Source: an uncultured Aquimarina sp.
GTDB taxonomy: Bacteria; Bacteroidota; Bacteroidia; Flavobacteriales; Flavobacteriaceae
Assembly (NCBI GenBank): GCA_947492105.1
Contig: CANLMN010000002.1
Coordinates: 62,001-126,000, forward strand
Direction of reading: 5' to 3'
Length of the DNA stretch: 64,000 nt
A program made the translations under genes and the position numbers. The notes under the pieces were generated by a model that ran no database searches, was not told where the DNA came from, and was given only the letters and a program-made list of their open reading frames with translations. The number at the start of each line of letters is the position of its first letter. The stretch's first letter is position 1. This document shows positions 1 through 9,088 of this stretch, piece by piece.

Positions 1-613
1 AAGGCTGCATATCTCCTGCTGCTTCAATCTTATCAAAAGCCTCAATCATCCCGATTACCGTACCCATAAACCCAAGCATTGGTGCCAAAGCGATAAATAA
101 CGATACCCATGATACATTTTTCTCTAACTGTCCCATCTGAACACCTCCGTATCCTACAACTGCTTTTTCGGCAGCATCGATACTCTCATTTGCACGATCC
201 AAACCTTGATAATAGATAGACGCTACAGGTCCTTTGGTATTTCTACAAATTTCTTTTGCAGCTTCTACACCTCCACTACTCAAAGCGTCCTCTACATTTT
301 GTTGTAATTTCTTTGTATTTGTTGTAGAAAGATTCAAAAAGATAATTCTTTCTATAGCAATAGCTAAACCAAGTATCAAACATAAAAGTACAATTCCCAT
401 AAACCCAGGACCACCTTCTATAAAACGTTTTTTAAGTTCTTGGTGAAAGGAGGCTGGTTTTTCAGCTTCTGTCTGTATTGCTGTAGCTGCTGTAGCTGCC
501 ACGATTGTTTGCGAATGTACTGGTAATGCTTGTTGTGGTTCAACAGTCCCTGCATTTATAGTACTGAAAGCCATAGCTCCTGTTATTGCCAGAATAGAAA
601 ATAGTCTTTTCAT
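1..613 (-). CDS. MotA/TolQ/ExbB proton channel family protein, C-terminus beyond the window
   Basis: ExbB/TolQ proteins form the proton channel that, with ExbD/TolR, powers TonB-dependent import or envelope work from the inner membrane. The first about 204 residues are visible. An N-terminal hydrophobic segment (residues 3-20) is followed by an Ala/Thr-rich linker. A first main membrane helix lies near residues 72-92 (GFMGIVLLCLILGLAIAIER). The family hallmark 'LAPMLGFMGTVIGMIEAF' is near residues 177-194. The extra N-terminal segment and linker are common in Bacteroidota ExbB. The start is the ATG at 613, just upstream of the hydrophobic stretch. The gene runs off the left edge, so an ExbD partner would be outside the window. 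Family confident; exact partner system unknown. Confidence 0.93.
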   Translation of the reverse strand, partial: MKRLFSILAITGAMAFSTINAGTVEPQQALPVHSQTIVAATAATAIQTEAEKPASFHQELKKRFIEGGPGFMGIVLLCLILGLAIAIERIIFLNLSTTNTKKLQQNVEDALSSGGVEAAKEICRNTKGPVASIYYQGLDRANESIDAAEKAVVGYGGVQMGQLEKNVSWVSLFIALAPMLGFMGTVIGMIEAFDKIEAAGDMQP

Positions 614-1146
614 TGCGTTTTGATCTTGATTAAAAATTTATTAGTTAATTGGGCTTAAAGATATAAAAATTATAATTTACTTAAATATTAATTATGTGTT
701 AACCACATTTGTTTAAAAATACTGCAAAAAATTTACAGCACCTCAATTTTATGATTTTTTTGTCTAAATAAAACCTTAAATCCTTCGTATTTAGATTCAA
801 AAACTTAGCAAGAATCATTCCTAACTCCCTTAATTATCTAGGAAAAATCATAAAAACCCTTCAAATCTACAGAATTTTCACAAATAATCTTACAATTTCA
901 TAAAATACTAGTACAAATTCCACAATCATCATCGTATTTTTTCCTCCCCATGAAGATCGCTCATTTACTTCTTTCATAAAACAGAAAAACAAATACTCTT
1001 TGACACCCAGAATACTATCTTCCTGAGGTTAGTTGAATTCCTATATCATGCAATATCCATCAAACATCTCCTACATTATGCAATCAAACCCAACTATTAC
1101 CGTTGTTTCTCTTGTTAAACCACTTTTTATGCTGTAGTTTTTAAAG
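614..1146. other. Intergenic region between the ExbB-like gene and tRNA-Ser
   Basis: About 530 bp, very AT-rich. I see no coding frame with recognisable sequence, no repeat-family member and no convincing hairpin. It should hold the promoter of the ExbB-like gene, but no clear TTG/TAnnTTTG pair was found. Confidence 0.4.
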
Positions 1147-1234
1147 CAGAGAGGAAGGGATTCGAACCCTCGATACGCTTTTGGCGTATACACACTTTCC
1201 AGGCGTGCGCCTTCGACCACTCGGCCACCTCTCT
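1147..1234 (-). tRNA. tRNA-Ser (anticodon GGA)
   Basis: The minus strand gives an 88-nt type II tRNA. The 7-bp acceptor stem AGAGAGG/CCTCTCT is followed by a G discriminator. The anticodon loop is CTGGAAA (anticodon GGA). A long variable arm (TATACGCC...AAGCGTATC) and a T-arm with GGTTCGAATCC are visible. The long variable arm plus GGA identifies serine. CCA is not encoded; TTTAA follows the discriminator closely. It lies alone between two protein genes. Confidence 0.97.
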
Positions 1235-1296
1235 AGTTTTTCTAAATATAAGGATTGCTAAATAACAAAAAAAAAGGCAAACCAATGAGTTGTTCC

Positions 1297-2334
1297 TCAA
1301 CTTTTCTCTGTTATCTCACCCCTCAAACTTGTTTCAAACTTGATTTTAAACGTTTTAGCATCCAAATTTTCTCCTAATAAATACATCAATTTTGCCAAAG
1401 CAGACTCTGTTGTACTATCTTTTCCGTCAATTAGCCCGATATTCTTGAGCATAGCGCTTGTTTCGTACTGTCCCATGACTACACTACCCACCGCACATTG
1501 TGTCACATTGACCACATGAACTCCTCGCAGAATTAATTCTTTCATCAATTCCAAAAACCATTGTTGTGTCGTTGCGTTGCCCGCACCATAAGTTTCTAAC
1601 ACCACCCCCCTGAGACCAGAGGCACTGACCATACTCCTAAACATCCGTTCATTCAGTCCTGGAAAGATCTTGACAATCATTACATTCTCATCAAAATTCT
1701 TATGATATTTCATTACACTTTTGCTGTCTACGCTCCACAAAGCATCGTGATTGATTTGTAGATGAACACCAGAAGTGATCAAATCGGGGTAATTGTATGA
1801 TTTGAAAGCCTCGAAATGCTCTGCATTAATTTTTGTCGTGCGATTTCCTCTCATTAACTTATACTCAAAATACAGCCCCACTTCGGTAACCACAGGTCTT
1901 CCTACCTCTTGTAATGCCGCAATCTGTATCGCTGTAATTAGATTCTCTTTGGCATCTGTACGCAAATCTCCGATAGGCAATTGAGACCCTGTCAAAATGA
2001 TTGGTTTGGCCAAATTCTCAAACATAAAACTAAGAATTGATGCCGTGTAAGACATCGTATCACTTCCATGCAACACCACAAAACCATCATATTCTTGATA
2101 CGCATTATAAATACAATCACCTAGCACTCTATAATGCTGCAAATTCATATCAGATGAATCAATAGGATTCTCAAAGCTCACCGAAACAACTTCACAATCC
2201 AATAACCGCAACTCTGGTATATGCACTAATAATTGATCAAAATCAAATGGAACCAAAGCACCTGTATTGACATCCTTGGCCATACCTATTGTACCACCTG
2301 TGTAGATAAGCAATATTCTTGCTTGTTTTTTCAT
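1297..2334 (-). CDS. ansA: Type I (cytosolic) L-asparaginase
   Basis: Hydrolyses L-asparagine to aspartate and ammonia. At 345 aa with no signal peptide it matches the cytosolic type I enzyme rather than the periplasmic type II. The N-terminal threonine motif YTGGTIGM is at residues 11-18. The second catalytic motif HGSDTMSYTAS is at 89-99, carrying the Thr-Asp pair. A DLRTDAKENL segment follows near residue 125 with the usual lysine. The C-terminal half contains the allosteric-type domain found in type I enzymes. The ATG at 2334 directly precedes the first beta strand. It is an isolated minus-strand gene downstream of a MITE-rich intergenic region. Family assignment is strong; kinetics cannot be read from sequence. 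Confidence 0.95.
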   Translation of the reverse strand: MKKQARILLIYTGGTIGMAKDVNTGALVPFDFDQLLVHIPELRLLDCEVVSVSFENPIDSSDMNLQHYRVLGDCIYNAYQEYDGFVVLHGSDTMSYTASILSFMFENLAKPIILTGSQLPIGDLRTDAKENLITAIQIAALQEVGRPVVTEVGLYFEYKLMRGNRTTKINAEHFEAFKSYNYPDLITSGVHLQINHDALWSVDSKSVMKYHKNFDENVMIVKIFPGLNERMFRSMVSASGLRGVVLETYGAGNATTQQWFLELMKELILRGVHVVNVTQCAVGSVVMGQYETSAMLKNIGLIDGKDSTTESALAKLMYLLGENLDAKTFKIKFETSLRGEITEKS

Positions 2335-2457
2335 CCGTTGATTTTTGAAACTTATTAAACCTTTTTATGCTTAAACAAACCCATTACCGACCTGAAACGA
2401 TCCCAAAACCGGACACACTACTATGTTTTTTTCTAAAATACATCCCGTCAATGCTAA

Positions 2458-2622
2458 TACCATTTATCCTCTGAATTTACTCGGGCAAAGTTTTCTTTTT
2501 TCGCCTCAGCTTCAGCACAAAAAAACAAACCGTAACTAAGGCTATGCTTGATTTTACTATTGAAGCTGAAAATAAAAAAATCTTAATCTTTATTTCTGGT
2601 AAATTCAAACAACGAATAATAC
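2458..2622. mobile_element. MITE-like element, family A, copy A1 (full length)
   Basis: A 165-bp fold-back element starting TACCATTTATCC, with the centre CGTAACTAAGGCTATG and the arm motif AGCTTCAGCA / TTGAAGCTGA. The right end is diverged (CGAATAATAC). It is flanked by TAA at 2455-2457 and TAA at 2623-2625. It abuts family B copy B1. Confidence 0.8.
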
Positions 2623-2763
2623 TAATTTGATATTAGCGCCTTTTTCAACTATTTTTTTCACTAGAAAATTAAACCCTAGCCACACACCTAAATCCCCTAG
2701 TTCAACCTAGCAAAAAATAGCTCTAATCACCTTGACCCTCAATTACATTTTTAATTGGTAGTA
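2623..2763. mobile_element. MITE-like element, family B, copy B1 (left end truncated)
   Basis: Aligns by eye with other B copies through CACTAGAAAATTAAA, AGTTCAACCTAGCAAAAAAT and the right end AATTACATTTTTAATTGGTA. The outer left about 20 bp are missing at the junction with A1. The core is decayed (CCCTAGCCACACACC). Confidence 0.7.
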
Positions 2764-2856
2764 TTGCGAAGTTCTCACACCTACAATGTGCAAAAACAAG
2801 TAACTACTTCCTCACAAGAAACACACAAGATTAAAAGCATTTTAAACCTATGTAAC

Positions 2857-3624
2857 CTACACCCCAAAAACAGCTACCGAATTTTGCGTTGTAATCTCTG
2901 CCACTTCTGTTTCTGGAATCTGATAAATTTCACTAAGTCTCTCTAATACTCGAACCACATAACTACTCTCATTTCGTTTGCCCCTGTATGGAGTAGGCGA
3001 CAAATAAGGTGCATCGGTTTCTAAAACAATATGTGTTATTGAAATTTGCTCTAAAAATTGATCAATTTTCCCATTTTTAAAGGTCACAACTCCTCCAATC
3101 CCAAGCTTCATATTATAACTGATTGCCTGTTTTGCCTGCTCTAGAGTCCCTGTAAAACAGTGAAAAATCCCGAACAAATCAGGTCCTTTTTCTGACTCTA
3201 GGACTTCAAAAACCTCATCAAAAGCATCCCTACAATGAATCACGATAGGCAACTTGTATTTTTTGGCCCACTGAATCTGTATCCGAAAAGCTTCTTGCTG
3301 TTGTTTCAAAAAAGTTTTGTCCCAATAGAGGTCAATTCCTATTTCGCCGACAGCATAAAACTTTCTTGCTTCTAACTGCTCTGCTACATGAGATAATTCT
3401 TCTTGATAATTTTCTTTGACATAGGTTGGATGCAATCCAGACATCAAGAATACTTCTTGAGGATATGCTTTTTCTAGCGCATACATAGCTTCTGTACACG
3501 ACGAATCAATGGCAGGAACAAAAAAACGTTGTACGCCTGCCGCAATAGCTCTTTGCATCATCTCATTACGATCTTCATCAAAGGCTTCGCTATATAAATG
3601 CGTATGGGTATCTGTTAATATCAT
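2857..3624 (-). CDS. TatD family metal-dependent hydrolase
   Basis: TatD-family enzymes are metal-dependent 3'-exonucleases/deoxyribonucleases of the amidohydrolase superfamily, implicated in DNA repair and turnover. With the ATG at 3624 the protein is 255 aa and begins MILTDTHTHLY, placing the metal-binding HxH at residues 7 and 9. An upstream in-frame extension would add 16 residues that do not fit the family. Other markers are VGEIGIDLYW (metal-bridging Glu), LPIVIHCRDAF, FHCFTG and the C-terminal LETDAPYLSP. The sequence TATTTTTG lies only 5 bp upstream of the ATG (3629-3636) and resembles a flavobacterial -7 box, so the mRNA could be nearly leaderless. Which TatD paralogue this is (TatD, YcfH or YjjV) cannot be decided. 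Confidence 0.93.
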   Translation of the reverse strand: MILTDTHTHLYSEAFDEDRNEMMQRAIAAGVQRFFVPAIDSSCTEAMYALEKAYPQEVFLMSGLHPTYVKENYQEELSHVAEQLEARKFYAVGEIGIDLYWDKTFLKQQQEAFRIQIQWAKKYKLPIVIHCRDAFDEVFEVLESEKGPDLFGIFHCFTGTLEQAKQAISYNMKLGIGGVVTFKNGKIDQFLEQISITHIVLETDAPYLSPTPYRGKRNESSYVVRVLERLSEIYQIPETEVAEITTQNSVAVFGV

Positions 3625-3835
3625 AACACAAAAATACCAAAGAAGTTCTTTGATACAGTCTACTTCAGCCACATTATACCAAAGTAGTTCGAATTTTTTT
3701 CAATTCGCTACAAAAATGTCCTTTTAGAGCTAATTTTTGCCATTGCTTAGCTCATAGCACTACGATAAAATACAAAAAAAGACTTTCTGCCATCAAAAAA
3801 CCACTTACCATCACTACTTTGAGCACACCAACCTT

Positions 3836-4621
3836 CTAAAAACTCATATATTGTGCATTATAAGGATATTGATGTCTATCCAAAATTTTGCAAAGAGTTT
3901 CCGTATTAGAATTTGTGAAAAATTGATAATTCGGCGCATCGACGTTTCCATTAATCCCGTGTAGCCTCAATAGTTTTTCTGTTTGTTTTGCTACTGCCTC
4001 CCCGGAATCTACAATCTTTATATGGGCAGGAATCAAAGATCTTAACAGCGGAATGAGATATGGGTAATGACTACACCCTAACACCAAATAATCTATATCC
4101 TGCTCCAGCATAGGTGTTAGATAGGCCTGCAATAAGGTTCGCATCGCTGCATCATCAATTTTGTCTTGTTCAATCAAAGGAACCAATCCTTTTCCAATCA
4201 CCTCAATTAACTCCACATCATTTGCATATCGCCCCGAAGTATCCGAAAACAACTTACTACTCAAGGTTCCTTTGGTGGCCAAAACGCCCACCTTCTTTGT
4301 TTTTGTAGCCAGAGCAGCGGTTTTGATAGCTGGCTCTATACCTACAAAGGGTATTGCATATTGCTCCCGAAGAATACGTATTGCGTTCGTAGTGGCCGTA
4401 TTACATGCCACAACGATCATCTTACACCCCATTTGTATAAGTTTCTCGGTATTCTTTATACTTAGACTCACAATATCGTCGCTTGATCGCTCACCGTATG
4501 GTGCATATTTACTGTCTGCAAGATAAATCGTGTGTTCATTTGGCAATAATCGCACAATCTCTGACCATATGGAAGTGCCACCAATACCAGAATCAAACAT
4601 TCCTATAGGCTGTGTATTCAT
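3836..4621 (-). CDS. murI: Glutamate racemase
   Basis: Makes D-glutamate for peptidoglycan by cofactor-independent racemisation using two cysteines. The 261-aa protein has the N-terminal FDSGIGG at residues 9-15, the first catalytic cysteine in VACNTATT (C73) and the second in LGCSHYPYL (C183), about 110 residues apart as expected. The start is the ATG at 4621. It is a single minus-strand gene next to the envelope-biogenesis block, and in Bacteroidota murI often lies beside the skp/bamA genes. A 290-bp spacer and a terminator separate it from skp, so independent transcription is likely. Confidence 0.97.
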   Translation of the reverse strand: MNTQPIGMFDSGIGGTSIWSEIVRLLPNEHTIYLADSKYAPYGERSSDDIVSLSIKNTEKLIQMGCKMIVVACNTATTNAIRILREQYAIPFVGIEPAIKTAALATKTKKVGVLATKGTLSSKLFSDTSGRYANDVELIEVIGKGLVPLIEQDKIDDAAMRTLLQAYLTPMLEQDIDYLVLGCSHYPYLIPLLRSLIPAHIKIVDSGEAVAKQTEKLLRLHGINGNVDAPNYQFFTNSNTETLCKILDRHQYPYNAQYMSF

Positions 4622-4913
4622 ATGCTACTGTTCGTCTTTTATCCTTAAAAGTTATGTTTTTTTTCACTTTGGAACAACCCTAGTTCGCTCAAAAAGCAAC
4701 TACTCTAAAGCAGTTGTTTTACCCCTCGTTTTCAGAAAAACCAACAAGACAGGTCAACACTAATACTACTTTTCAAGTATTCAAAAATGTTTTAACAGGT
4801 AAAATTTTCCTTCTTTCTATGTTTTCATTAAAAAAACAGAATCATTTCCCTGCTAAAAATACTACTTTTCTACATCGAACTCATTAACTCGATTTATTTG
4901 AAGTCTATTTTTA
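4622..4913. other. Spacer between skp and murI
   Basis: AT-rich, no gene seen. It contains a short direct repeat (AATACTACTTTTC, near 4760 and near 4857) of unknown meaning. It should include the murI promoter; TAACTTTT just upstream of murI matches 7 of 8 positions of the TAnnTTTG box. Confidence 0.35.
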
Positions 4914-4960
4914 ACAAAAAAAAGAGCGCGCTTGATTTTTCAAACACACTCTTTTTTTTG
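4914..4960 (-). terminator. Intrinsic terminator after the skp/bamA block
   Basis: On the minus strand a 12-bp stem (GAGTGTGTTTGA / TCAAGCGCGCTC, with G-U pairs) closes a short A-rich loop and is followed by a run of eight T. It lies 23 bp after the stop of the second skp gene and would end the porG-uppS-bamA-skp-skp transcript. Confidence 0.85.
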
Positions 4961-4982
4961 TTAATTCACAATAAGGAAGCTT

Positions 4983-5492
4983 CTAGATTCCCATATCTTT
5001 TTTTACATCTGCCATAAGGTCATATCCATCTGCCATAATCACTCCTGTACCTGTAGTAGAATCCAAGACATACTGATATCCTTTGGCTCTAGCTACTTTT
5101 TGTACTGTACTACGTGCTTTCTCATATACTGGCTTCAGTAACTCTACTTCTTTTTTCTGAAGATCCTGAAGTGCATTAGTTCTGTAATCTCCTATTGTTT
5201 TTTCTGTAGTCTGTACTTCTTGCGCTCTTTTGGCATTCTCTTCTGCTGTTTTGCTTTCTACTTCTGCCTGATACTTTTTCATAGTGTTTTGCAATTCTAA
5301 CACCATATTTTTAATCTCGGCGTCATATGTTTTTTGCAATTTCTCTAATTCACCCATAGCAGCTTTGTACGCAGGCATCGCTTCTATCAATTGCTGAGAA
5401 GCTATATGTGCGGTTTTAGACTGAGCATTTATTGCAGGCGCAGTTCCTAACATAAGTGCTATAGCTACTAAAAGTATTCTAAATTTTTTCAT
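4983..5492 (-). CDS. OmpH/Skp family periplasmic chaperone
   Basis: Skp-type chaperones hold unfolded outer-membrane proteins in the periplasm on the way to BamA. The ATG at 5492 gives 169 aa with a signal peptide (MKKFRILLVAIALMLGTAPAINAQ); an upstream in-frame extension of 12 residues is unlikely. The mature part has the family start 'KTAHIASQQLIEAMPAYKAA', a long charged coiled-coil (about residues 45-125) and the C-terminal YVLDSTTGTGVIMADG. It is the last gene of the block, 57 bp downstream of a longer paralogue, and is followed by a strong terminator. Paired skp genes behind bamA are standard in Bacteroidota. Confidence 0.93.
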   Translation of the reverse strand: MKKFRILLVAIALMLGTAPAINAQSKTAHIASQQLIEAMPAYKAAMGELEKLQKTYDAEIKNMVLELQNTMKKYQAEVESKTAEENAKRAQEVQTTEKTIGDYRTNALQDLQKKEVELLKPVYEKARSTVQKVARAKGYQYVLDSTTGTGVIMADGYDLMADVKKDMGI

Positions 5493-5549
5493 TGTATTCG
5501 TGTTAAATATGTTATAAATTAGTTCCAAAATAGTTGTTTGTGAGAATTA

Positions 5550-6380
5550 TTACTCAGCTCCTTCTTTCTTTTTTTTAAGTTCTTCCAGCTTCATAGCTCT
5601 AACATTTAGTAATGAATCTTTGATTCTTTGTCTTTTTGCTAGTAACTCTTTACGTCTGGCTTCAAATTCTTTTTTCTTTTCTTCTTTGGCTTGTTCACGC
5701 TCCGCTTTTTTAGTCTCTAATAACTGCAAACGGTCGGCTTTTTTCTTTTCTATCAAGTTTTCACGTTCCTCTACCGCTTCTGCTTGTTCTACGCTTAGGT
5801 ACTCATCCTTTTCGACTTCTTCCTTTTGTTTTTTCCCTTTTACTTGCTTTCTTTTTGCTGCTCTAGATATATTTCTAAGAATCAGATCACTGATATCATG
5901 TCTATCCGCCGAGTACAACATTACCACATCTGCAGACTTATCAAAGATAAAATCATATTTCTTTACAGTTGCTATTTCTTGTACTGCATTAAAAACCTGA
6001 TCCTGTACTGGCTGTACCAATTGTCTTTTTTGTACTACCAAATCCCCCGCTGGACCAAAACGATTCTGTTGATATTCTAAGATTTCTTTTTCTTTAAAAT
6101 AGATATCTTCTTCTCGTTCTTCGATCAGTTCTTTGGTCAATAACACACGTTCGTTATTCAGTTCTTTTTTCATATCCTCTACCTCAGCAAGCTTGATCTC
6201 AATCTCACTTTTCCATTTCTGAACTTTGGTCTCCAATTGCGACGTAGCCTCTTGGTATTCGGGCACATTTTCTAGGATATATTCCATATCTATATATGCA
6301 ATACGGATTCCTCTTTGTGCCACAGAGGAGAAACTAATACAGCTTACAAATAGAAGTGTTAAAAAAAACGTTGTTCTCAT
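5550..6380 (-). CDS. OmpH/Skp family chaperone, long paralogue with extra coiled-coil tail
   Basis: Second Skp-like periplasmic chaperone. The ATG at 6380 yields 276 aa with signal peptide MRTTFFLTLLFVSCISFSSV; an extension further upstream would overlap bamA. The Skp core (about 23-175) starts RIAYIDMEYILENVPEYQEA and ends YDFIFDKSADVVMLYS. A roughly 100-residue C-terminal extension follows, very rich in Lys/Glu (KKADRLQLLETKKAEREQ), and is probably a long coiled-coil. It doubles the usual Skp length. It sits 50 bp downstream of bamA on the same strand, so co-expression is expected. The role of the tail is unknown. Confidence 0.92.
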   Translation of the reverse strand: MRTTFFLTLLFVSCISFSSVAQRGIRIAYIDMEYILENVPEYQEATSQLETKVQKWKSEIEIKLAEVEDMKKELNNERVLLTKELIEEREEDIYFKEKEILEYQQNRFGPAGDLVVQKRQLVQPVQDQVFNAVQEIATVKKYDFIFDKSADVVMLYSADRHDISDLILRNISRAAKRKQVKGKKQKEEVEKDEYLSVEQAEAVEERENLIEKKKADRLQLLETKKAEREQAKEEKKKEFEARRKELLAKRQRIKDSLLNVRAMKLEELKKKKEGAE

Positions 6381-6430
6381 ATCTAATAGTTTTAGTATAG
6401 AAATAATCGTGCCAAATGCAAAATAATGTT

Positions 6431-9088
6431 TTAAAACTGTTGTCCTATGATAAAATGCGTTTCCCAACCATTAGGACCACGACCCGATCCTGGGACAGGA
6501 TCAAGCCCATATCCAAAATCGATTCCTAACAGACCAAATGCAGGCATAAAGATACGTAGACCCACCCCTACAGAACGATTAAGTTGGAAAGGATTAAACC
6601 CTCTGAAACTATCATAGGTGGCACCACCTTCCATAAATGTCAATGCATAAATAGATGCAGCTGGCTTTAATGTAATTGGATACCGCATCTCTAACGAGTA
6701 TTTATTATAAATTGTTGCCCCATTGTTATCCTCGTTTGTTCTAATATCCCCCAATGGCGTAATGGATTGATTAGGGTACCCTCTCAATGCAATAACTTCT
6801 CTACCATCCAAACTTTGTGCTCCCAGACCATCACCTCCTAAGAAGAAACGTTCAAAAGGAGGAATACCTCGATCATTATTATATGCCCCCATAAAACCAA
6901 GCTCAGCACTCGTTTTCATTACTAATTTCCCGACTATCTTCGTATACCACTCACTTTTGAATTTGATTTTATAAAACTCTAACCAATTGAAACGCGTTTG
7001 ATCAATCTCTGCCCGTCTATCGATTTGCTCTCTACTCGCAACTCTATTAAGAACTGCCTCCTCAAGAGGAGCTCTCTCGGTTCTTAAAGCCTCGTAATCC
7101 ACTCCGTTAAATGCAGAATATGGCAATGTCATTTTTGCACTGACACTAAACTTAGATCCGCCCATGGGAAAAATAGGGTTTGTGTAAGTATTATCACGAC
7201 TCAATCCTATGGTATATGCTAGATTATTTGAATTTCCATTTCCAAAAGTAAACAACCCAATAGTATAATTAGTAAACTTATAATGTTGATAACTGATCGC
7301 TTGCGAAAACGTAAAATAGTTATCCGGCCACTTGAGACGTTTTGCAATTCCTACAGTAGCTCCAGTAATACCAAATCTCCTATTTCTATCTACTCCTGTA
7401 GCACGACCTGTACCGATTCTATTTTGATTATCAAAAGCAAACTGCGTACTATGCGAAAAAGATGTAGAAAGCTGAAAAGGTTTTTTGCCTCCTAACCAAG
7501 GCTCTACAAAAGACAAGCTATAAGTTCTAAAAAACGTACTTGCCTGTGCTCGTAAACTCATAGACTGACCATCTCCCATCGGTAAAGGCTTATAAGCCTC
7601 TTTCTTGAAAATGTTCCGTATAGAGAAGTTATTAAATGATAATCCAAGTGTTCCTACGAAGCCAGTACCTCCAAAACCTCCTTGAAGCTCAATTTGGCTA
7701 GCTCCTTTTTCTACCACCTGATACTCGATATCCAATGTTCCACTATTTGGATCTACATTTTTGAATTGTGGATTCAGTTGTTCTGGATCAAAGAATCCTA
7801 ACTGCCCCAATTCACGCACCGTTCGCACCACTAGCTCTTTGCTATATTGTTGCCCCGGCTTGGTTCTAATCTCCCGAAAGATCACATGATCATTGGTCTT
7901 ATCGTTTCCGGACACCGTTATATGGTTGAAATGTGCAAGTTTACCCTCTCTGACTCTAATCTCGAAATCAATCGTATCATTCTGCACATTAACCTCTACT
8001 GGATTAATACTAGAAAACAAATACCCACTATTCTGATATAGGTTTGTTAAATCATCAGCATCTGGCCTTGTATTATCTGCTATCCTTTTTTCTAAGAGCA
8101 CACCATTATATACATCTCCCTTTTTGAGGATAAGTTTCCTAGCCAATTCTCGATCACTAAAAACACTATTCCCTAAAAACTTAATATCTCCAAAATAATA
8201 CCTTCGACCTTCTTCTATAGTTAGATTCAATGATATGCTATTATCATCTTCTACCACCAAAGAATCTTTGATTAATCGTGCATCACGATAGCCTTTTTCT
8301 TTGTACTTGGTTATGATATTATCTTTGTCCTCCTCATAATCAGCTTCGATATATTTTGACCGTTTCCAAAAACGAAGCGGCATTTTTTGCTTCGTATTTT
8401 TCATAGCCTTTCTTATTTTTTTGTCAACTAATTGCTCATTACCCGAAATATTGATATGATCTACCTTTACACGATCTCCTTTATCTACGCGCACAACCAT
8501 TTTTACCCTATTGGTATCTTTATTCTCAATAGTATCCTTTACTGGAATTGTATTGATAGATACTTTGGTATTTAGAAATCCATTTTTGCGAAAACTATTG
8601 GTGATATAATTCTTCGTAGTTGTAATAAGGTTTTCGGTAACTTTGGCCCCTTTCTTAAGCTCATTATCTTTGATAAACTCTTTCTGTTTGGCTTTTTTGA
8701 CCCCTTCGATTTTTACGGCCAATAACTCAGGCACCTGAGCTATATTCAGTTCCAAAAAAGCAGTATCACCCTCTATCCTGGTGATGTAGAAATTAATATC
8801 ACTGAAGAGTTTTAACTTCCAAAGTTTTTTTACGATAGCACTTATTTTATCTCCGGGCAGATAAATCTCTTGACCTACACGTAGTCCTGTATACGTGATA
8901 ATTGTATTCTCATTATAGGTGGTGGATCCTGTTACTTTTATTTCGCCAATCTTATATTTTTTTCCCTCTAGAATCGGCCTATCTTGTGCGGTTACTGTAA
9001 GGGAGCCTATAAAAGCAAATACTATAAAACACGTAACATAGACTTTTTGTAGTAAAGTACTAGCCAAGTTGCTCACTGGTTTTTCCAA
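6431..9088 (-). CDS. bamA: Outer membrane protein assembly factor BamA (Omp85 family)
   Basis: Core of the outer-membrane insertion machine: N-terminal POTRA domains in the periplasm receive clients and the C-terminal 16-strand barrel inserts them. The 885-aa protein has a signal segment (near VYVTCFIVFAFIGSLTVTAQ), POTRA repeats over about residues 40-440 (first one KYKIGEIKVTGSTTYNENTI) and a C-terminal surface-antigen barrel. The barrel carries FFLGGDGLGAQSLDGREVIALRGYP, a variant of the lid-lock region. It ends in the typical aromatic residue (IIGQQF). No ATG is available: the frame can start at TTG 9088 or TTG 9067, both overlapping the end of uppS. TTG 9067 gives the tidier signal peptide. 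The overlap suggests translational coupling. Confidence 0.93.
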   Translation of the reverse strand: MEKPVSNLASTLLQKVYVTCFIVFAFIGSLTVTAQDRPILEGKKYKIGEIKVTGSTTYNENTIITYTGLRVGQEIYLPGDKISAIVKKLWKLKLFSDINFYITRIEGDTAFLELNIAQVPELLAVKIEGVKKAKQKEFIKDNELKKGAKVTENLITTTKNYITNSFRKNGFLNTKVSINTIPVKDTIENKDTNRVKMVVRVDKGDRVKVDHINISGNEQLVDKKIRKAMKNTKQKMPLRFWKRSKYIEADYEEDKDNIITKYKEKGYRDARLIKDSLVVEDDNSISLNLTIEEGRRYYFGDIKFLGNSVFSDRELARKLILKKGDVYNGVLLEKRIADNTRPDADDLTNLYQNSGYLFSSINPVEVNVQNDTIDFEIRVREGKLAHFNHITVSGNDKTNDHVIFREIRTKPGQQYSKELVVRTVRELGQLGFFDPEQLNPQFKNVDPNSGTLDIEYQVVEKGASQIELQGGFGGTGFVGTLGLSFNNFSIRNIFKKEAYKPLPMGDGQSMSLRAQASTFFRTYSLSFVEPWLGGKKPFQLSTSFSHSTQFAFDNQNRIGTGRATGVDRNRRFGITGATVGIAKRLKWPDNYFTFSQAISYQHYKFTNYTIGLFTFGNGNSNNLAYTIGLSRDNTYTNPIFPMGGSKFSVSAKMTLPYSAFNGVDYEALRTERAPLEEAVLNRVASREQIDRRAEIDQTRFNWLEFYKIKFKSEWYTKIVGKLVMKTSAELGFMGAYNNDRGIPPFERFFLGGDGLGAQSLDGREVIALRGYPNQSITPLGDIRTNEDNNGATIYNKYSLEMRYPITLKPAASIYALTFMEGGATYDSFRGFNPFQLNRSVGVGLRIFMPAFGLLGIDFGYGLDPVPGSGRGPNGWETHFIIGQQF

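Noticed and set aside
1020-1095. Repeated CATGCAATAT / TTATGCAATC words left of tRNA-Ser
   Set aside because: Too short and not matched to any repeat family; likely chance in AT-rich DNA.
2755-2946. Short plus-strand reading frame over repeat B1 and the end of tatD
   Set aside because: Encoded largely by the MITE and antisense to tatD; no protein-like features.
4161-4526. 121-aa plus-strand frame antisense to murI
   Set aside because: murI has all catalytic motifs on the minus strand; the antisense frame has none.
5620-6000. 126-aa plus-strand frame antisense to the long skp gene
   Set aside because: It mirrors the Lys/Glu-rich coiled-coil codons of the real gene (giving Phe/Ser/Cys runs) and has no start context.
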